The notes: generated from the sequence alone by a model not told the origin. Shown: positions 34,679-47,044, numbered from the stretch's first letter. The stretch is DNA of 64,000 nucleotides from Limnephilus marmoratus (GCA_917880885.1 OU862919.1:55093058-55157057); one strand, 5' to 3'. Numbers and translations: made by a program.

Positions 34679-35111
34679 TTACGAAATCTGTAGTCGAGAT
34701 AGAAAATCCGCTTGATTCTTGCAAGATCTTACGAATTCCATTTTATAAGAAAAACCTGCTAGAATTATTCCATACCTTTGCAATCTGTTTGCGGCTAATA
34801 CTGGGATATTCTTATGTTCACCGAGAATTCTCATCTGAGGCAGATTAACTACACACAGCGTGAATTCTCTGCCATATAAGTATGGGAAGAATTCATTCAA
34901 ACCGAACACTATAACTAAAGCCTTTAAATCTAAGATGCTATATTTCTTTTCCGCGCTATTTAAGCTTCTAGATGCAAATGCTATAGGTCGCAAAGCACCG
35001 TTTGCGAATGAATGAACTAGACACGCCCTTAGACCGGAAGTACTCGCGTCCGTATAAAGTTTAACCGGAAGGTGAGGAATGTAATTCGTCAAAATCGTAT
35101 TAATACTTAAT
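34679..35111 (-). pseudogene. Gypsy A RNase H
   Basis: VKLYTDASTSGLRACLVH carries the first catalytic Asp. FASRSLNSAEKKYSILDLKA holds the conserved Glu/Ser pattern, where the usual E of TE(K/R)EL is D. NQADFLSRLQ is the usual end. The frame is out of register with the RT ORF because AGTATTA is tandemly duplicated at the junction (about 35098-35111); with one copy the frames would be continuous. Confidence 0.87.
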
Positions 35112-36430
35112 ACTCATCAAATTCTTTATCGTATCTACTGCGTTAGCGCATTCTCTAGTAAAAACCCATTTGACATCTTTCTTTAAAAGATTATGAAGTG
35201 GCTCTAGGATTGACGACATATTAGGTATAAAATTCCGGTAAAAACTGAAAAATCCCAATAAACTTTTAAGTTGATGAACGTCCGTCGGATAAGGTGCATT
35301 CTTAATGGCTTCTAATTTATCCATTTGAGGTTGGATTCCCTTTTCAGAAATGATGTACCCCAAAAACTCTAACTCTTTTACAAAAAATTGACATTTTTCC
35401 GTATTGACACATAATCCGCAATCTTGTAATCGCTTACAAACTGCCATGATATTATACATTAGATCCTTTTCGTTAATCCCTGAGATGATAATATCATCTA
35501 AGTAAAATGCCACGCCTTTAAATCCTTTCAAACAACTCGCAATTGTTCTAGCAAAAATTGCTGGAGCAGATTTAAACCCAAACACTAGTCTATTGTAAAC
35601 AAACAACCCTAAATGCGTATTAATCGTTGTAAATTTCTTACAGCTATCCTGCAGTTCTAACTGTGAATAAGCTTGTTTTAAATCAAGTTTTGCAAACATT
35701 TTTCCCGAACTAACCTTGTGGATAACCTCTTTGATCCTAGGTAGCGGGTATTTCTCTAACTCTGTAATAAAATTTAAACTTCGTTTATAATCTACACAAA
35801 TACGAATCTCACCGTTTTTCTTTACCACCGGAACGATAGTAGATGCATACTCGCTGCTTTTCACTGGCGAAATAATACCATCTCTTACCATTGATATAAG
35901 TTCACATTCGATCTTATCTCTAATAGCGAAAGGTTCAGGTCTAGCATTACAAAAGAAAGGATTCGCATCTTTCTTCACTTTAAAATTCACTTTGAATTTA
36001 TTAAATCGTCCTAGTTTTCGGTCAAAAACTTCTGGAAATTTATTTTTAATTTTAACAATTTTCTCTTTTTCCGACGAAACTGAATTGATAGAATTTTGTT
36101 TTGAAATAATGTTGAGGTTAAAGGTTTCCATGAAATCTCTCCCTACAATAAGTTCCGAACCGTTTGTTACAATGGTAAAGGTTATTAACTTAACTAGATT
36201 ATTGTATTCGACCTTGAAATTTGCATTACCCACAACATTCAACATATTCCCGTCGTAACCTGAAATTTTTCGTGTTTCGGGTGACAATTCTAAATTACTG
36301 AAATGTTTACAAAATAATGTCTCTGGAAAAACACAAACCGACGATCCTGAATCGATCATGGCTTCGAAGAATTTACCATTTAATTTCAATTGTGCCTTGA
36401 TTGCCTTAACTTGAGCTTGTGTCCGCGCTC
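35100..36430 (-). pseudogene. Gypsy A protease and reverse transcriptase
   Basis: Protease: FFEAMIDSGSSVCVFPE (DSGSS active site) and ELIVGRDFME. RT: DGIISPVKSSEYASTIV, RICVDYKRSLN, MFAKLDLKQAYSQLEL (motif A), FGFKSAPAIFAR (motif B) and VAFYLDDIIISG (motif C, YLDD), then LEFLGYIISEKGI and SLLGFFSFYRNFIP. The 429 codons from the Met at 36389 are open, and the frame extends upstream to a TGA near 36440 where the CR1/L2-type insertion begins. Catalytic residues are intact. The reading frame is lost at 35100 by the 7-bp duplication. Confidence 0.92.
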
Positions 36431-36439
36431 AGAAGCTGC

Positions 36440-39400
36440 AGACACGTAACTGCATAAGCTCCCGGTTTTTAATTCTCTTGACGGGGTAGTTTTTATACTA
36501 GAATTCTGAAAGTGTGTCCTTATAAGTGAAATATTAAAATTGTTGTGTTTTTTATGTTTAAATAGTTGTATAGTGTAAATTCTAATAGATATGACAGTTT
36601 TAAATTTTAAAAGTAATAGTTTAATTCAAAAACTTTTAACAGACTTAGTGTCTGTAACAGTGCAGTGTGGGTTGACAGATGTATGCCACATGTTTTTCTG
36701 CCGGGGTGGACCGATGACCGAAGGTTACCTCTTATTTTTTGTGTGAACTGTTTCGAAATGGGTCGTAAGGTCGTAAATCATGATTAAGTATACTTTGGAC
36801 GAACTGTACGCTTTACGGCCCATACCAGGAATAAACAATAATAGTAATAGTGACAATGGTAGTGATAACGATTATAACAATAGTGTACTTCTTTCCCAAC
36901 GGAAAGGAAGAAAAAGAGGCTGTAGGGCCGGGAGAAAGGTTAAATTGGTCAAAAACCTGCGGTTAGCACAAACAAGGAATTTGCGCCTGCCTAAGTCTCT
37001 AACTGTTGCCGCTTGGAATGCTAGATCAATTTCTAATAAACACGAAGACATTGTGGATCTGATAAGTAGTAAAGGTATTCACATTTTGGCGCTATCAGAG
37101 ACTTGGCATGAAAGTGCTGACTCCTACTCCATCAAAACCCTTCGGTCAAGTGGGTTCTCGGTGTATGAAGCTGCGAGGCCGATCAAAACCGACACAAGTA
37201 GCATTAATTTTACGAATCACGGGGGAGTTGCTATTGTAGCGCAAAATGGTATTCGCTTAGACAGTATAGGGATACGTCAGGTGTACACCACTTTTGAGTT
37301 TGTCGGCTGCAAGGCTTCTGCTAATGGCGCATCCCTCGTGATAATTTCCATCTACCGTCCCGGGTCATGTACAGCTACTGCAATTTTTTTCAATGAATTT
37401 CGGTCTCTCCTAGAATGCACCTCTAACTATAATTGCGACGTTATTATTCTGGGAGATATAAATATTCACCTCGAAAAGAAAACCAATCCCTTGACCATTA
37501 AATTCAACGTGACTTCGGCTGCGACCAGTGGGTGAACTCACCTACTCACGACGCAGGAGGTACACTTGACATTATCATTTCTCGGGTCGGGTTTCCCCCG
37601 AATAGCGTAGATGTTACTGACATTGGACTCTCGGATCATCGTCTCGTCACAATCAGTGTTTGCCTTCGATCCTCCAAAATTACAGTTCAAATCAGTTATC
37701 TCAAGAAATTGGAGAGAATTCGATTTCGAGGCATTTTGCAACGAATTGAAAGCGTCGCCTCTCTGTGATAAGAAAAAGTATAGCGAGAGCCAAGTAGAAG
37801 AGTTAGTAGCTCTATATAATTCTACGCTACGGGCATTACTCGATAAATATGCTCCTTTCACAGAGAAGGTCTGCCGCATTAGGAATTGCAGCAAATGGTT
37901 CGATGCCGATTGTCTTCAAAGGAAAAGGGAACTGCGGAAATTGAAGCGCATTTATAGACGAAATCCGACATTCAGCAATCGGCAGCTCTGGATTGCCCAT
38001 CAAAACGTGTACAAAGAAGAAATCACACAGAAAAAATCAAACTTTTGGTGTGACCAAATTGAATCAGAAAAAGACCCGCGAAAACTCTGGCAAAATATAA
38101 AGACATTGTCTGGAGAGAGCAACATAAAGGTCGATTCCTCTCTTGACGCGAATAGCCTTGCATTACACTTCCGAAGTAAGGTTGAAAAAATTCGAGACCT
38201 CAGTGTCGAAGGATCTCTTTCTGCCGCAGCACCAAGTCCGCTCTCTGGTGACTTCACTACTTTTGCAGCAATAACGGAAGAAGATGTCACGCGTGCTGTG
38301 AAGTCTTGTCCTAATAAACAATGCGCTCAAGACCCCATACCTACCTGGCTCTTGAAAAAATGTCTTCCGGATATAGCGCCTGTAATTACCGCAATTATTC
38401 AGAAGTCACTAGTAAATTCATTTGTACCGGGAATTCTTAAAAAATCAATTATAACTCCGATTCTAAAAAAACCAATCCTTGATACTGATAATACGGATAA
38501 TTACAGGCCAATATCCAACTTACCTTTTCTATTAAAACTGTTTGAGAAAATCGTTGCCAAACAATTAGTGGGGTACTTGAACTCCGCCGGTCTATTTGCC
38601 AAAAATCAATCCGCTTATCGACAGTTTCATTCAACAGAAACTGTTCTTTTGCGGATAATTTCAGATCTGATCATCGGGATGGAAGCAGGTAAGTTGGCTT
38701 TGGTATCTGTTCTTAACATGAGTGCGGCTTTCGATACAGTAGATCACAGTATTTTATTAAATGTACTTGAAACCGAATTTGGCGTTCGAGGTGATGTCCT
38801 CCAATGGATGACATCGTACCTGTCTGGACGAGTAGCTTCAGTAACTTTCAATAAATATACATCACCTGAAACTCCCATCGAATTTGGAGTTCCCCAGGGT
38901 TCTGTCCTGGGTCCTATTCTCTTCATTTTATATACGAATCGTCTCGAACGACTCATTCACTCAGCTGGCTTTGAATCACAAGGCTACGCGGATGATTTTT
39001 TTATTTTCAAGTTTTGCTCCCCGGATGAAAAGGACATCCTTAAAAACGAGATTAGCTTCATTAACACAGTCTCAAGTTGGATGTCTGTCAATAAACTCAA
39101 ACTTAATCCGACAAAGACGGAATTTATTTGGATAGCTTCTCCTGGAAGGCAAGCCCTCATCGATTTCAGTCCAATCCGTATTCAGGACACAGATATAATT
39201 CCTTCTACAGAAATAAAATTTCTGGGTTTCACTCTAGACAATAGTCTTTATCTTGAATCGCAAATTTCAAAAGCTGTGAGTTCTGGCTTTTTCCATCTAC
39301 GGCAGATAAAGTCAATCAGGAGATGCCTTCCCACTGATGGAGCAAAGTCCCTCATAAATTCGTTCGTTGTCTCACAAATGGACTATTGTAATAGTGCATA

Positions 39401-39715
39401 TGCTGGCCTACCTAAGACACAATTGAATAGAATACAGTCCGTTTTCAATGCTGCGGCGAGAATGATTTTTGGTGAATCTAAGTACTGTCATATAACCCCG
39501 CTTCTAAGGGATCGTCTTCATTGGCTTCGATGTCCTGAAAGAATAGAGTTCAAGATCTGCTTAATGACCTTCAAAGCATTGCAAGGAATGTTGCCAGCCT
39601 ATATATCGGAACTATGTGTCCGACAAAACTTAAGCGAGAGACAGCTTACTCTAAGGTCAGCAGATCTAGATGTTAATAATCGTCTAATCGAACTTTCTAG
39701 GTCAAATCGAGCTGT
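36440..39715 (+). mobile_element. CR1/L2-type LINE inserted in gypsy A
   Basis: Plus-strand LINE with a 5' UTR, endonuclease and reverse transcriptase. It is cut off at about 39715 before the C-terminus. A LINE 3' end with GCGCTATATAAAT and an (ATT)n tail at 46832-47041 touches the other half of gypsy A and may be the missing end, in which case 39716-46831 was inserted later. The exact 5' boundary (36430-36490) is uncertain. Confidence 0.8.
36780..39715 (+). pseudogene. CR1/L2-type endonuclease-reverse transcriptase
   Basis: Start at ATG 36780. Endonuclease motifs: VAAWNARSISNK, ILALSETWHE, IISIYRPG, VIILGDINIHLE, then after a one-base frameshift near 37525 GGTLDIIIS and GLSDHRLVTIS. After another shift near 37690 the RT frame has LLDKYAPF, NYRPISNLPFLLKLFEKIV, NQSAYRQFHSTETVLL, SVLNMSAAFDTVDH (motif A; usual LDLS reads LNMS), FGVPQGSVLGPILF, GYADDFFIF (YADD) and KFLGFTLDN. 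After SADLDVNNRLIELSRSNR the sequence no longer resembles the family, so the last 60 or so residues are missing. Confidence 0.88.
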
Positions 39716-40470
39716 TGTTTGGTTTCGGTTTCCTCATAATTGTATTTTTATTTTATGTTTCGTATCCGAATTTATGGCAGAATATCTCTCATTTCTAAAC
39801 GCAAACTGCCTTTCTGTTGGTATATTATATTTTAGATTTAAAGTTCTTGTTTTGTCCTGTGTTACAATAGCACCGCTATTGTCTATATATATATTAATGC
39901 TCAGTTTTGGGGTAGGTCGGGAAAAGCTCACTTTTTTGTCGACGCAAAAACGACCAGTACGCCCTTTGCGTTTCACCCACCTCAAGGTTCACTTTCGGTT
40001 GAAGCAAATTCCGAATGAAAACTGTAAGTCAATTTTTTTCGACAAAATGAAATATATACAGGGATTTATTCTCCGATACGAATCGGCGGCGAAAACTAGA
40101 AGCTCTACTCGAATCACTCGATTCGGCTCGGTTGTATTTCCCGCCGACAGACGGCGTTTGAAAAAAAAAAAATGACGAAAAAACCCGCTAATTTCACAAA
40201 GGAAAATGCTACATAGGACTATTGACATAGGTCAGGATCTCAGATGTCAAATTTTTAGCCTAACAAAACGGAACTCTCGGCGGTTTCGGTCGTTGTTTTT
40301 CGGAAAACGACATTACCGCCGAAAAACCGATTCCGGGCTAGATGTTTTTTGAAAATACGATAGCTGGATAGATTCCGCAACTTTTAACACCAATAAAACA
40401 TAAGATTCTCATATAAAATACGTCAGGAGATGCTGACAAAACTTGAAATTTTCCGAAAAAAAATCGATGA
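39716..40470. other. Unassigned DNA between LINE and gypsy B
   Basis: The LINE frame stays open to 40175 by chance but loses family resemblance after 39715. An imperfect GC-rich inverted repeat (CGGCGGTTTCGGTCG... / ...CGACATTACCGCCG) lies at about 40276-40317. No gene is recognised. Confidence 0.5.
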
Positions 40471-42261
40471 ACAACGTCAAAAGAAAATTGCGAAAGGCGA
40501 GAGCTCCACCGTGCAAGACGGCCACTAGGGTTAGACAAGGACCCTAGCCATTTCAAGCTTGAGTGGTCAGTAACTACCGTAAAATGAGCTCCTTCAATGT
40601 AGGGTCTAAAGTGCGTTACTGAATCCAGCACTGCCAAAAGTTCACGCTCCGTAATTCCGTAGTTGCGTTCGTGAGTGTTAAGGCAACGTGAATAGTACGC
40701 AATCGGGTGTTCGGCACCGTCTATAATCTGTATTAGGACACCCCCCACTCCTACGGAGCTTGCGTCGCAATGTATCGCGAACGGTTCTGAAAAGTTTGGG
40801 CAGCTTAAAACCGGAGCACTTATAAGGGCTTGTTTTAAATCGTTAAAAGCTTTTTCAGCTTCTGGTGTCCATTTGAAGTTACTGACACCGTTCTTTGAAC
40901 CAGTAAGCTTCGTCAATGGAGCGGCTATACTCGAGAAGCCTTTGATAAAACGTCTAAAATACCCTGAAAGGCCAAGGAAAGCTCGGATTCCTTTCGCGTT
41001 TTTTGGAATTGGAAAATCCTTTATGCTTTCAATTTTCACCGGATCTGTGCGAAGTCCCTGTGAATCTACTAAGTATCCCAAGTACTTAAGCTCTGATCTA
41101 CAGAACTCAGATTTTTTTGATTTATAGTGAGGCCCGCATCTCTCAGTCTTTCAAAAACTTTGTTAAGTAGTTTAATGTGAGAATCAAAATCCTCCGAAAT
41201 TAAAATTAAATCGTCTAGATAACAGAAGGCGTTATCATCAAATTCTGGTCCAAACAAGGCGTCAGCCAGTCTTTGGAGTTCACTGGGTGCATTTTTTAAC
41301 CCAAACGGCATACGAGTAAATTCAAAGAGTCCACGGCCCGGAACGACGAATGCTGTTTTCTCGCAGGAGTCTTTATCCAGCGCTACCTGCCAAAACGCCT
41401 TACTCAAATCTATTGAAGATACGTATCTTGCGCCACCCAGTTTGTCTAAGATCCGTGCGATATGAGGTAATGGGTAACTGTCTCTGATCGTTACGTTATT
41501 TAATTTTCTGGAGTCGAGGAAAATCTCCCCGTACCATCCTTCTTTTGTACTATAATCACGGGACTAGACCAAGGCGATCGAGAGGGGCGGATTACTCCTA
41601 AACTGAGCATCTCGTCCACTTCCGCGTCGAGTTGACGTTGTCTAGCCGGAGACAGAGGATAGTAGCGCTGCTTAATCGGAGGACCAGTTGTAATGATTTT
41701 ATGCTTCACTAAATGTGTTAAACCCAAACCTTTTTTTTCATAGGAAATAGAGTCAAATTTACTAACAATTTTCGAAAGAGCTCTGCTTTCGGAAACCGAT
41801 AATGAAGAAGCAGGGCGAATTGCTCGTAATTCATTAATGTGACCCGCATGGTCAGGTTCGTGCACGTCTGGAAACAGTTCCGGTGCGATTCGAAACTGCT
41901 TCCAAAAGTTGACCCCCAAAATAAAATTAGGTGATAGTGATGGAATGACGTAAAAGACAACCTGCCTTGTGATTGTATTGTACGTCACCGGCAAAGTTAT
42001 AGTACCCAGAACAGACTGACTCGAGCCGTCAGCTGTTGTAACGCTATAATCTACTTTAACTAATTCTACTCCTAAATCTAAAAATATCTTATAACTATCC
42101 CCCCCTAAACATGACAAAGAAGCACCACTGTCTAGCAATGCTTTATAATTATTATTTAGAACAAAAATGTCGGCATAAGGACGCTCATCCTCTGTACTAT
42201 CCTTCTCCTGTGGCAGTGCGTCCACCGCTTGAGGAGACGGGCTAGAAAGGAATTGTTGCAC
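40471..42261 (-). pseudogene. Gypsy B protease, reverse transcriptase and RNase H
   Basis: From the Met at 42261: ALLDSGASLSCLG (protease active site), then GVIRPSRSPWSSPVIIVQKK (RT start). After a frameshift near 41505: SKAFWQVALDKD, FTRMPFGLKNAPSE and FCYLDDLILIS (YLDD). After another frameshift near 41100: LGYLVDSQGLR, FLGLSGYFRRFI, then RNase H FAIHCDASSVGVGGVL, TERELLAVL and VTDHSSLKW, ending FDVVHR. The next sequence is unrelated, so RNase H is cut at 40471 and no integrase or 3' LTR was found. A truncated, defective copy of a lineage distinct from gypsy A. Confidence 0.88.
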
Positions 42262-42332
42262 TAGGCGGAGCCAACGCTTCCACTCCCTCTTTCTTTGTGC
42301 ACAAGAAGGGGCGCGGTAAGATTGACTCGTTT

Positions 42333-43424
42333 CTAGTTTTTTGGATCTTTAGTATATTTCTTATTGTTAATACTACTAACATGTGGTTTCCTATTATCGC
42401 TATCTTTTTTCCAACAATTTGTTATTGAATGACCTTTGATTTTGCAGTAAGTACAAACAAGAGATTTATTTTGTTGATTTATTGTATCCTGTTTAGAAAA
42501 ATTATTCATATTGTTCGCCGTAGGTTTAGAATTCCTAGAAGGGTTAAAATTATTATTATTGAATGTCTTGTAATTGTTTGTATTATTGAAAGGCTTATTG
42601 TAACTATTGGAGAACGAATTAAATTTTTTAAAGTTACCGGACTTATATTGAGTGTCTACTAGTTTTGGAATTGCTGAGGACGTTGAGGCCTCAGTGTACG
42701 ACTCGAGTTTAGCAGCGCACCTCGTAAGTTCCTCAAACGAACTAAAATCTCTGGATGACATCAAGTTAGCATACATAGGCAACAATGCTTTCATGGCTAT
42801 CCGCAAAAGTTTAACCTCAGGAATTTTACAATCCAATTTATTGTTAAGCGCTTTAAGTCTCAAAGTGAATTCTAAAACTGACATTCCCTTGGGCTGTTTA
42901 TAATTTAGAATCTCATTTTCCAGATCTAATTGCCTATCCTGTCCCTCAAATTGTTTTATTAATAAGCTGGATAGGTCATCCCATTCTAAGTCTGGACTAT
43001 AAATTGACCTATACCATAGAAGTGCTAACCCGTCTAAAATTTCACTGAAAGATTTAACTAAGTCTTTATGAGAAATGTTGCGTGTCCTACAACGCTCTTC
43101 GACCAAAAGCAGAAAATCTCTCACGCAGCTTTTACCATCGTACTTGACATCCCAATTTGTAAGCCCCCGCGATGATGAGTCTTTATAAATAACCTTGGTA
43201 TGTTTAATAACCGTGACCTTCTCCTCTGTTTCATTGTCAGAATCTAGATCCGAATCACTTTCCTCCAGAACCACATTTAATGATTTCTTCATAGTTTTGT
43301 TATAGGCGCGCGCTCGTGAACGCAACGCTTGGGCGGTGCCCTCCGGTTCGATGGATCGTGAAGTTAATTCCTTTATAAGATCATCCTTGGATGCATTATT
43401 TACATTTGGAATCGGAGTAGACAT
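42333..43424 (-). CDS. gag: Gypsy B gag
   Basis: 363 codons from ATG at 43424. The N-terminal region has a SAP-like helical pair (KDDLIKELTSRSIEPEGTAQ). The capsid part has LTNWDVKYDGK, ALLWYRSIYSPDL and YKQPKGMSVLEFTLRLKALN. An Asn-rich spacer follows, then a single CCHC knuckle CTYCKIKGHSITNC near residue 330. The stop at 42333 lies 72 bp before the protease start in another frame, so a frameshift or a mutation separates gag from pol. Structural protein of the virus-like particle. The frame is intact. Confidence 0.88.
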   Translation of the reverse strand: MSTPIPNVNNASKDDLIKELTSRSIEPEGTAQALRSRARAYNKTMKKSLNVVLEESDSDLDSDNETEEKVTVIKHTKVIYKDSSSRGLTNWDVKYDGKSCVRDFLLLVEERCRTRNISHKDLVKSFSEILDGLALLWYRSIYSPDLEWDDLSSLLIKQFEGQDRQLDLENEILNYKQPKGMSVLEFTLRLKALNNKLDCKIPEVKLLRIAMKALLPMYANLMSSRDFSSFEELTRCAAKLESYTEASTSSAIPKLVDTQYKSGNFKKFNSFSNSYNKPFNNTNNYKTFNNNNFNPSRNSKPTANNMNNFSKQDTINQQNKSLVCTYCKIKGHSITNCWKKDSDNRKPHVSSINNKKYTKDPKN

Positions 43425-45790
43425 TGTAACGGTAATGTAAAAAGCTTGACACGAAAATACAATTGAAAAGAAATAGAAGAAAAGAAAATAAAATTACTAT
43501 ATTCTTTGTTTTAGATGTTGTTGTTATTGTTATTGCTGCTAATGTACGTTGTAATTGTACGGTGTTGTTGTTATAGCTATATTCTTTTTTTTTTTTTAAA
43601 TGTGTATGTTGCCCATTTAAATTAATATTTTTTTTTCCGTTAAATTAATATGTAAGTAGCTCATAAAAAAAAATTTCATTTAACTTAATATGTAAGTAGC
43701 TCATTTTAAAAAAAATAAAAATTTTCATTTAAATTAATATGTAAGTAGCTCATTTAAATGAAAATTTAAAACGTCAGTTAGACATTAGTAAATAAACATT
43801 TTACAAGTATAATTACAGTAGGTTTTGACAGGGCTTTAGACAAATTTTCCACTCGAAGCAAAAACAAATCACTCGCATTGTCATTAAAAATCTCAATAAA
43901 TATTTTAAACAATTGAATAATCTTCAATAATAACCCTCCATTACTATTTAAACACAAAATAAATTGATTTGTTTTCGGCTATCAGGTATTTTAACATGTA
44001 AACACAGCTGTGTTTTGACATTAGCTCAAGCCATAGGTAAAAATGTCAACAAGAAACCGTCATAGACAATCCGAGGTATTCTTGTAGCAGCAAGCACTGA
44101 TTGATTCCGAAATGAAAAAAAATTATGTAGCTCTATGTAGCATATTTTCCATTGTCTATGGCCGATTTCTATGCTTTAAACATACAAAATGAAACTGACA
44201 ATGCATTTTAGGTTATGGAATACAATAACATTGCGTTTCAATGAACATGCGAGTAAATGCAAACAGGAAATTCGGCTGAACAGATGAATATTATACAAAG
44301 CATAATTATACTACCCTGTGTACACCACGGACGACAAAAGAACAATCCAGGAATGTTACAAAATCGAGCCCAAAACAAACGCTTGAGGCGCCATTGTTAT
44401 AAAGTAATCGTATTTTTGTTTCATATCATAGTGTTTCCATACAAACGAAGTATTGAAAATCTGTAAGGCGCAGATGCCAATCAAATACTTCATCTCACCT
44501 CCGCTCACCCCAAATCAACTTTGATTCGAATGGAACCTTGGACGCCAATCTTCGACTATACAGTCGAAGAATGTCAATCTGCGGCAAGCATGAGACTCAC
44601 CCTTCACGGCGTGGGCATTCCTAATGTATCATCCCTGGAAAGGAGTGGGGTGTTGGGCTATTGCCATTAAAACCCACTTTTAAATGAACATAAGCATAGT
44701 ATATTGTTTAAAGGAATAACTGTTAATAAATGACATATAAAAAGGACTCACCCGGGACCTTGAATCAACCTAATTCTAACTATCTACCAATTTACCCCCT
44801 CCCGGACTGCAGCTGCGAGTTGGAGGCCCTTGTGGCCTCTCCCGGAGACGCCTGGTGTGAATTTCTACCGATTGGGAGGCCCAAACTCTCTCCATCAATC
44901 GGTAAAACTCCGCTCGACTGTGGCAGGCGGAATCCTATGACCCTCCGCGGGTTGCCGATCCTCCTGCTTCCTCTCCTGGCCTCGGCTCTGGAGCCGAACG
45001 ATCACCGATGGTGGGGACCCATGAACCTCTCCTGACTATCGGTCCTATTGCAAATGGTGGCGACACTCTTACTCCTTTACGGCGCGAGTTCTCCAAAAAT
45101 GGCGAGCACCACGGGATTGTCGGCCGCGGGAAAATGATTATTGCCAGCGTACACTACTTGTTACCGACAGGATGGCTCTGCTCACTCCCGATTACTCTTT
45201 GTGAGCCCCGGCCACAATAACATGCCGCCGAATTATTCCCGACTCGATTAAACACGATCTCACTCGCGATTTTTGAGGGTTTTTCTTTGAAAACCATTAA
45301 TAAGATTTCACTAAAAATCCATTGTCGCCCGCGTATACTTTCTTAAATTCTTTTTCGTACAATTAGCTCATTTTACTCGCAATGTGTGACTCGTCGATTC
45401 CAAAGCGGGCCGCTCTTCTCGCTTCGAAATCAAAGTGTGCGGAACCGGAACAACGCCCTCTCGCGCCTCGCCTAGACACCAAAAATCCTGAGAGTGTCGC
45501 CAACATTATCATTTTTTTAAAGTACTTGACGGAATAATACATTTTTAAGAATTGCTTCATAACAATGATATTGAATGAATTTATTTGTAGTGAAAATTAT
45601 TTTATGCTCAACAGCATAATGGCGTCGTTTTGGTGAAATATTACAACAAAGTACCTACTTAGTACTTACACTTTCAAAATGAAATACAATACAACTACAA
45701 TAGTGAGCTCCGGCATAATGAAATTTTGCACTGCTAAACCGTGCAACCGATTGTAATTGTTAATGGACTATTTGTGCGTAAATAAATTAA
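43425..45790. other. Non-coding region upstream of gypsy B gag
   Basis: No convincing gene. It holds AT-rich tandem units at 43644-43757. A minus-strand TGGCGCCTCAAGCG at about 44393 could be a gypsy B primer binding site, but no LTR pair was found. A GC-richer block lies at 44500-45240 with only unsupported ORFs. A Helitron-like phrase follows near 45740 (GCTAAACCGTGCAACCGATT). Confidence 0.5.
43644..43757. repeat. Tandem repeat with ATTAATATGTAAGTAGCTCA core
   Basis: Three copies of TTAATATGTAAGTAGCTCAT separated by A-rich and TTTCATTTAA linkers, spacing about 40-55 bp. Seen directly. Confidence 0.8.
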
Positions 45791-45794
45791 TTAT

Positions 45795-46705
45795 ATACAG
45801 CGGGTACCCGGCATGCGTTGCGAGGCCACTTTAACTTCGGGGTCAACTAAACCGTAATGGTTCCCTACCAAGTCCCGGGAAACAACATTATAAAATTATG
45901 CACTTTATAAAATTATATACAACGGGTACCCGGCATGCAAGGCCGCTTTAACCTCGGGGTCAATAAAACTGTAATGTTTCCATCCGAAGTCCTGGGAAAC
46001 TACATTATAATGCAAGCGCCTGCACTATGTAACATTATATACTACGGGTACCCGGCATGCGTTGCAAGGCCACTTTAACCTCAGGGTCAACTAAACTCTA
46101 ATGGTTCCATCCCAAGTCCCCGGAAACTACATTATAATGCAAGCGCCTGCACTATATACCATTATATACAACGGGTACCCGGCATGCGTTGCAAGGTCAC
46201 TGTAACCTAGGGGTCAACTTTACTGTAATGGTTTCATCCCGATTCCCGGGAAATAAAATTTTAATGCAAGCGCCTGCAATTTATAACATAATATACAACG
46301 GGTACACGGCATGCGTTGCAAGGTCACTGTAACCTCGGGGTCAACTTAACTGTAATGGTTCCATCCCAATTCCCGGGAAATAACATTTTAAAGCAAGCGC
46401 CTGCACTATACAACATTATATACAACGGGTACCCGGTATGCGTTGCAAGGTCACTGTAACCTAGGGGTCAACTTTACTGTAATGGTTTCATCCCGATTCT
46501 CGGGAAATAAAATTTTAATGCAAGCGCCTGCAATTTATAACATAATATACAACGGTTACTCGGCATGCGTTGCAAGGTCACTGTAACCTCGGGGTCAACT
46601 TAACTGTAATGGTTCCATTCCAATTCCTGGGAAATTACATTTTAATGCAAGCGCTGCACTACATAACATTATATACAACGGGTACCCGGCATGCGTTGCA
46701 ACGTC
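45795..46705 (+). repeat. Satellite-like array, eight units of about 125 bp
   Basis: The phrase ATATACAACGGGTACCCGGC starts units at about 45795, 45915, 46037, 46165, 46290, 46418, 46543 and 46670. Each is followed by GCAAGG(T/C)CACT, GGGGTCAACT, AATGGTT(C/T)CAT and GCAAGCGCCTGCA. Copies differ by scattered substitutions. It ends close to a Helitron-type terminus, and such arrays are common inside non-autonomous Helitrons. Confidence 0.9.
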
Positions 46706-46797
46706 ACTGTAACCTCAGGTTTCTTCATATATTTAATTTAACACACACTCTTCCTCGCTTCATCCACGTTCACACGTCAAATCGGATAGTGTTTAAA

Positions 46798-46831
46798 CCC
46801 GTCAGTTGCTTCTGCAACGGGCAAAACCTAG
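46798..46831 (+). mobile_element. Helitron 3' terminus
   Basis: A GC-rich hairpin (CCCGT...GTTGC TTCT GCAAC GGG) is followed by CAAAAC and CTAG at 46828-46831, then a host T. Hairpin plus CTAG before T is the classic Helitron 3' end. The tandem array to the left probably belongs to this element. The 5' end (TC...) was not located. Confidence 0.68.
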
Positions 46832-47041
46832 TTATTATTATTGTCCCGTGTGTGCTATAACAGCACTATCTTTGTTAATTTTGTTCTTCTGTCATTATTT
46901 TGTAAATACTGTTTATTCTTTTATTATTTTCTTAATATTATAAGGAGCACTGTAGAATTATTTTAAATTTTATTACAGTTAAGAGCACTTGAAGTGAAAT
47001 GTCACAAAACTGCGCTATATAAATAAAATGTTATTATTATT
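46832..47041 (+). mobile_element. LINE 3' UTR with (ATT)n tail
   Basis: Ends TGCGCTATATAAATAAAATG followed by ATT repeats and then directly gypsy A gag. It resembles the tail at 6120-6208. It is probably the 3' end of the CR1/L2-type LINE at 36440, separated from it by later insertions. Confidence 0.6.
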
Positions 47042-47044
47042 ATA

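Noticed and set aside
39716..40175. Continuation of the CR1/L2 reading frame to 40175
   Set aside because: The frame stays open, but resemblance to the LINE ends at 39715, so the last 150 codons are probably chance.
44730..45220. Two plus-strand ORFs in the GC-richer block
   Set aside because: No recognisable domain, no start context and no neighbour relation. The composition may reflect an unidentified repeat.
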